From an uncultured Rhodopirellula sp. (GTDB taxonomy: Bacteria > Planctomycetota > Planctomycetia > Pirellulales > Pirellulaceae), in the NCBI GenBank assembly GCA_913061385.1, contig CAJXTM010000156.1, forward strand, positions 1 to 7,527: DNA of 7,527 bases, given 5' to 3'. The notes under the pieces were generated by a model. It saw only the letters and a list, made by a program, of their open reading frames with translations, did no database searches and had not been told where the DNA came from. The position numbers were made by a program, and so were the translations under genes. Below, one piece after another: positions 6,421 through 7,527 of this stretch. Position 1 is the stretch's first letter. Every line of letters starts with the position of its first letter.

Positions 6421-6444
6421 TGTTCATTGGCATCCACGCAGCCC

Positions 6445-6449
6445 GGGGT
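6445..6449 (+). promoter_or_regulatory. GGGGT ribosome-binding site for flbD
   Basis: GGGGT ends 6 bases before the ATG at 6456. It supports this start over the in-frame GTG at 6390. Confidence 0.5.
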
Positions 6450-6455
6450 AACTTC

Positions 6456-6695
6456 ATGATCAAACTGACTCGACTCGACGGCGAACTATTTGTACTTAAC
6501 GCAGATTTGATTCGCTACATCGAACGCCGACCTGACACTTTTATCACGCTCGTCAGCGGTGAACGCATCGTCGTTGGTGAAACCATGGAAGTGGTGATTG
6601 AACGTGCTGTGAAGTACCAACAACAAAAGCATTTCATGCCCATGCCGACCGCGAGCTTCACCACAGCCACGGCTCCTACGCCCGTCACGAATTGA
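6456..6695 (+). CDS. flbD: FlbD-family flagellar protein
   Basis: A 79-residue small cytoplasmic protein of the FlbD family, found in flagellar gene clusters next to motA. It has no well-defined biochemical role, and it is distinct from the Caulobacter transcription activator of the same name. The family core is clear: MIKLTRLDGELFVLNADLIR at the start, then YIERRPDTFITLVSGERIVV (21-40) and GETMEVVIERAVKY (41-54). The family often ends near residue 60-65. Here a Thr/Pro/Ala-rich tail (about 60-79, containing TASFTTATAPTPVTN) extends it. The frame is open upstream to a GTG at 6390, but the family starts MIK, and GGGGT lies 6 bases before the ATG at 6456. motA follows after 19 bases, so the two are probably co-transcribed. 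Confidence 0.9.
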   Translation: MIKLTRLDGELFVLNADLIRYIERRPDTFITLVSGERIVVGETMEVVIERAVKYQQQKHFMPMPTASFTTATAPTPVTN

Positions 6696-6714
6696 TCAGC
6701 ACAGACAAAAAAAC

Positions 6715-7476
6715 ATGGACATTGCTAGTATTGTCGGCCTGCTTTTAGCGGCCGGCCTGATTATCGCCTCCATCATGCTGGGTGAAGCTCCCTTCACCGC
6801 CTTCTTGGATCTTCCGTCCATGTTGGTGGTGTTCGGTGGAGCGGTTGCCGCAGCCATGATTTGCTTTCCGCTTCAAAGCATGCTGAAAGCCCCCATGGTC
6901 GCACTCAAAGTGTTGATCAACAAAAATGAAGATCGGATTGGACTGATCAAACAGATTGTCGAACTTGCAGAAACCGCCCGCCGCGATGGACTTCTCGCAT
7001 TGGAGTCGAAGGTACTCGAAATTGATAACCCTCTGGTTCAAACCGGTATTCAAATGGCCGTCGACGGAAGCACGCCTGATGTCGTCGAAGAAGTACTGAG
7101 AACAGAGGTCGAGGCTATTGCCAGTCGCCATCGCGAAGGCAAAAACATCATGGACCAACTGGGCAGGTTTGCACCCGCCTACGGGATGATCGGAACTCTA
7201 CTCGGATTGATCATGATGCTTCAGGACATGAGCGATCCATCTGGAATCGGTAAAGGGATGGCGGTTGCTCTGATCACGACTCTGTACGGTGCCATCATAG
7301 CGAACGTATTCTTCAGCCCTTTTGCAGAAAAACTAGGACTGATGAGCCGCAACGAAATGGTCAGCTTCGAGATCGCTATCCGCGGAGTCATGGCAATTCA
7401 ATCTGGTGAAAGTCCTCGTGCCATTGATCAAAAGCTGCGTACATTTCTGCCTCCAAAACAACGAGATCTGGAGTAG
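6715..7476 (+). CDS. motA: Flagellar motor stator protein MotA (PomA-like)
   Basis: With MotB, MotA forms the inner-membrane ion channel that drives flagellar rotation. The protein is complete at 253 residues, near the length of Vibrio PomA, and its MDIASIVGLL start matches that family. Four membrane segments are visible at about 3-22, 32-52, 153-172 and 183-203, with a large cytoplasmic loop between the second and third. In that loop Arg89, Arg90 and Glu97 correspond to the charged residues that contact FliG in PomA (88, 89 and 96). The conserved prolines are Pro154 (FAPAYGMIG) and Pro202 (FFSPFAEK). Thr161 and Thr189 fall at the PomA positions linked to sodium (158 and 186, from memory). 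No Shine-Dalgarno is seen in the A-rich spacer after flbD. The stop lies two bases before the adapter, so motB, expected next, is lost. Confidence 0.95.
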   Translation: MDIASIVGLLLAAGLIIASIMLGEAPFTAFLDLPSMLVVFGGAVAAAMICFPLQSMLKAPMVALKVLINKNEDRIGLIKQIVELAETARRDGLLALESKVLEIDNPLVQTGIQMAVDGSTPDVVEEVLRTEVEAIASRHREGKNIMDQLGRFAPAYGMIGTLLGLIMMLQDMSDPSGIGKGMAVALITTLYGAIIANVFFSPFAEKLGLMSRNEMVSFEIAIRGVMAIQSGESPRAIDQKLRTFLPPKQRDLE

Positions 7477-7478
7477 CT

Positions 7479-7527
7479 CTGTCTCTTATACACATCTGAC
7501 GCTGCCGACGACTCCTTACGTGTAGAT
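7479..7527 (+). other. Untrimmed Nextera i5-side sequencing adapter
   Basis: This is synthetic library sequence. It reads as the reverse complement of the Tn5 mosaic end (CTGTCTCTTATACACATCT, 7479-7497), the read-1 adapter remainder (GACGCTGCCGACGA, 7498-7511), an 8-base i5 index (CTCCTTAC, 7512-7519, the complement of GTAAGGAG, which I remember as S505) and the first eight bases of the P5 complement (GTGTAGAT, 7520-7527). The genomic insert ends at 7478. Confidence 0.98.

Larger units (their letters stand above)
6235..6455. other. Intergenic region before the flagellar genes
   Basis: These 221 bases hold no gene I can support. Short open frames on both strands (for example 60 codons from 6269 on plus, and 86 codons on minus over 6177-6437) have no recognisable sequence. 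It is the expected place for a terminator of the cassette and a promoter for flbD-motA, but neither stands out. Two weak hairpins occur: arms 6255-6261 and 6270-6276 with one mismatch, and AGGGC/GCCCT at 6407-6420. Confidence 0.5.

Noticed and set aside
6177..6437. 86-codon minus-strand frame over the gap before flbD
   Set aside because: It runs into the end of the flavoprotein gene, shows no family features and has no supporting ribosome site.
6428..6442. Sigma54-like site: TGGCAT with GC at the right distance
   Set aside because: The -12 element reads CAGC rather than TTGC, and transcription would begin within a few bases of the flbD ATG, leaving out its ribosome site.
6269..6451. 60-codon plus-strand frame in the gap before flbD
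   Set aside because: No recognisable sequence, no ATG-led start with a ribosome site, and composition typical of a chance frame.
6745..7158. 137-codon minus-strand frame
   Set aside because: It is antisense to motA, which has clear family conservation.

Overview
The window is a bacterial DNA insert (about positions 49-7478) flanked at both ends by untrimmed Illumina Nextera (Tn5) adapters. The left end carries the tail of P7, an i7 index, the read-2 adapter and the 19-bp mosaic end. The right end carries the inverted mosaic end, the read-1 adapter, an i5 index and the start of the P5 complement. Neither window end is therefore a biological boundary. The gene content points to the Planctomycetota. 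The Hanks-type kinase has the N-terminal extension, DMG variant and single C-terminal membrane anchor common in that phylum. The acyltransferase and the short flavoprotein also resemble planctomycete proteins as I remember them. Ribosome-binding sites are weak or absent at most genes. The phylum call is an inference and would need a protein search.

Left half, minus strand (read right to left): a membrane-anchored Ser/Thr protein kinase (3294-1732), a PlsC-type lysophospholipid acyltransferase with a long C-terminal extension (1688-462), and the first 125 codons of alanine dehydrogenase (423-49, cut by the adapter). Gaps of 43 and 38 bases and a shared strand suggest one transcription unit.

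Centre: a divergent intergenic stretch (3295-3629) separates this unit from the plus-strand genes. It holds one possible promoter and short direct repeats, and leads into a G-poor leader before a TTG start.

Right half, plus strand: three genes joined by two ATGA stop/start overlaps, namely a DUF2064/TIGR04282 glycosyltransferase-like protein (3630-4376), a ThiO-like glycine/D-amino-acid oxidase (4373-5524) and a small FAD-binding Rossmann protein with no NAD domain (5521-6234). After a 221-base gap come flbD (6456-6695) and motA (6715-7476), the start of a flagellar cluster that presumably continues with motB beyond the adapter.

I see no mobile element, CRISPR array, RNA gene or defence system. 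The least ordinary biology is the translationally coupled three-gene cassette. The firmest unexpected observation is technical: the adapters.
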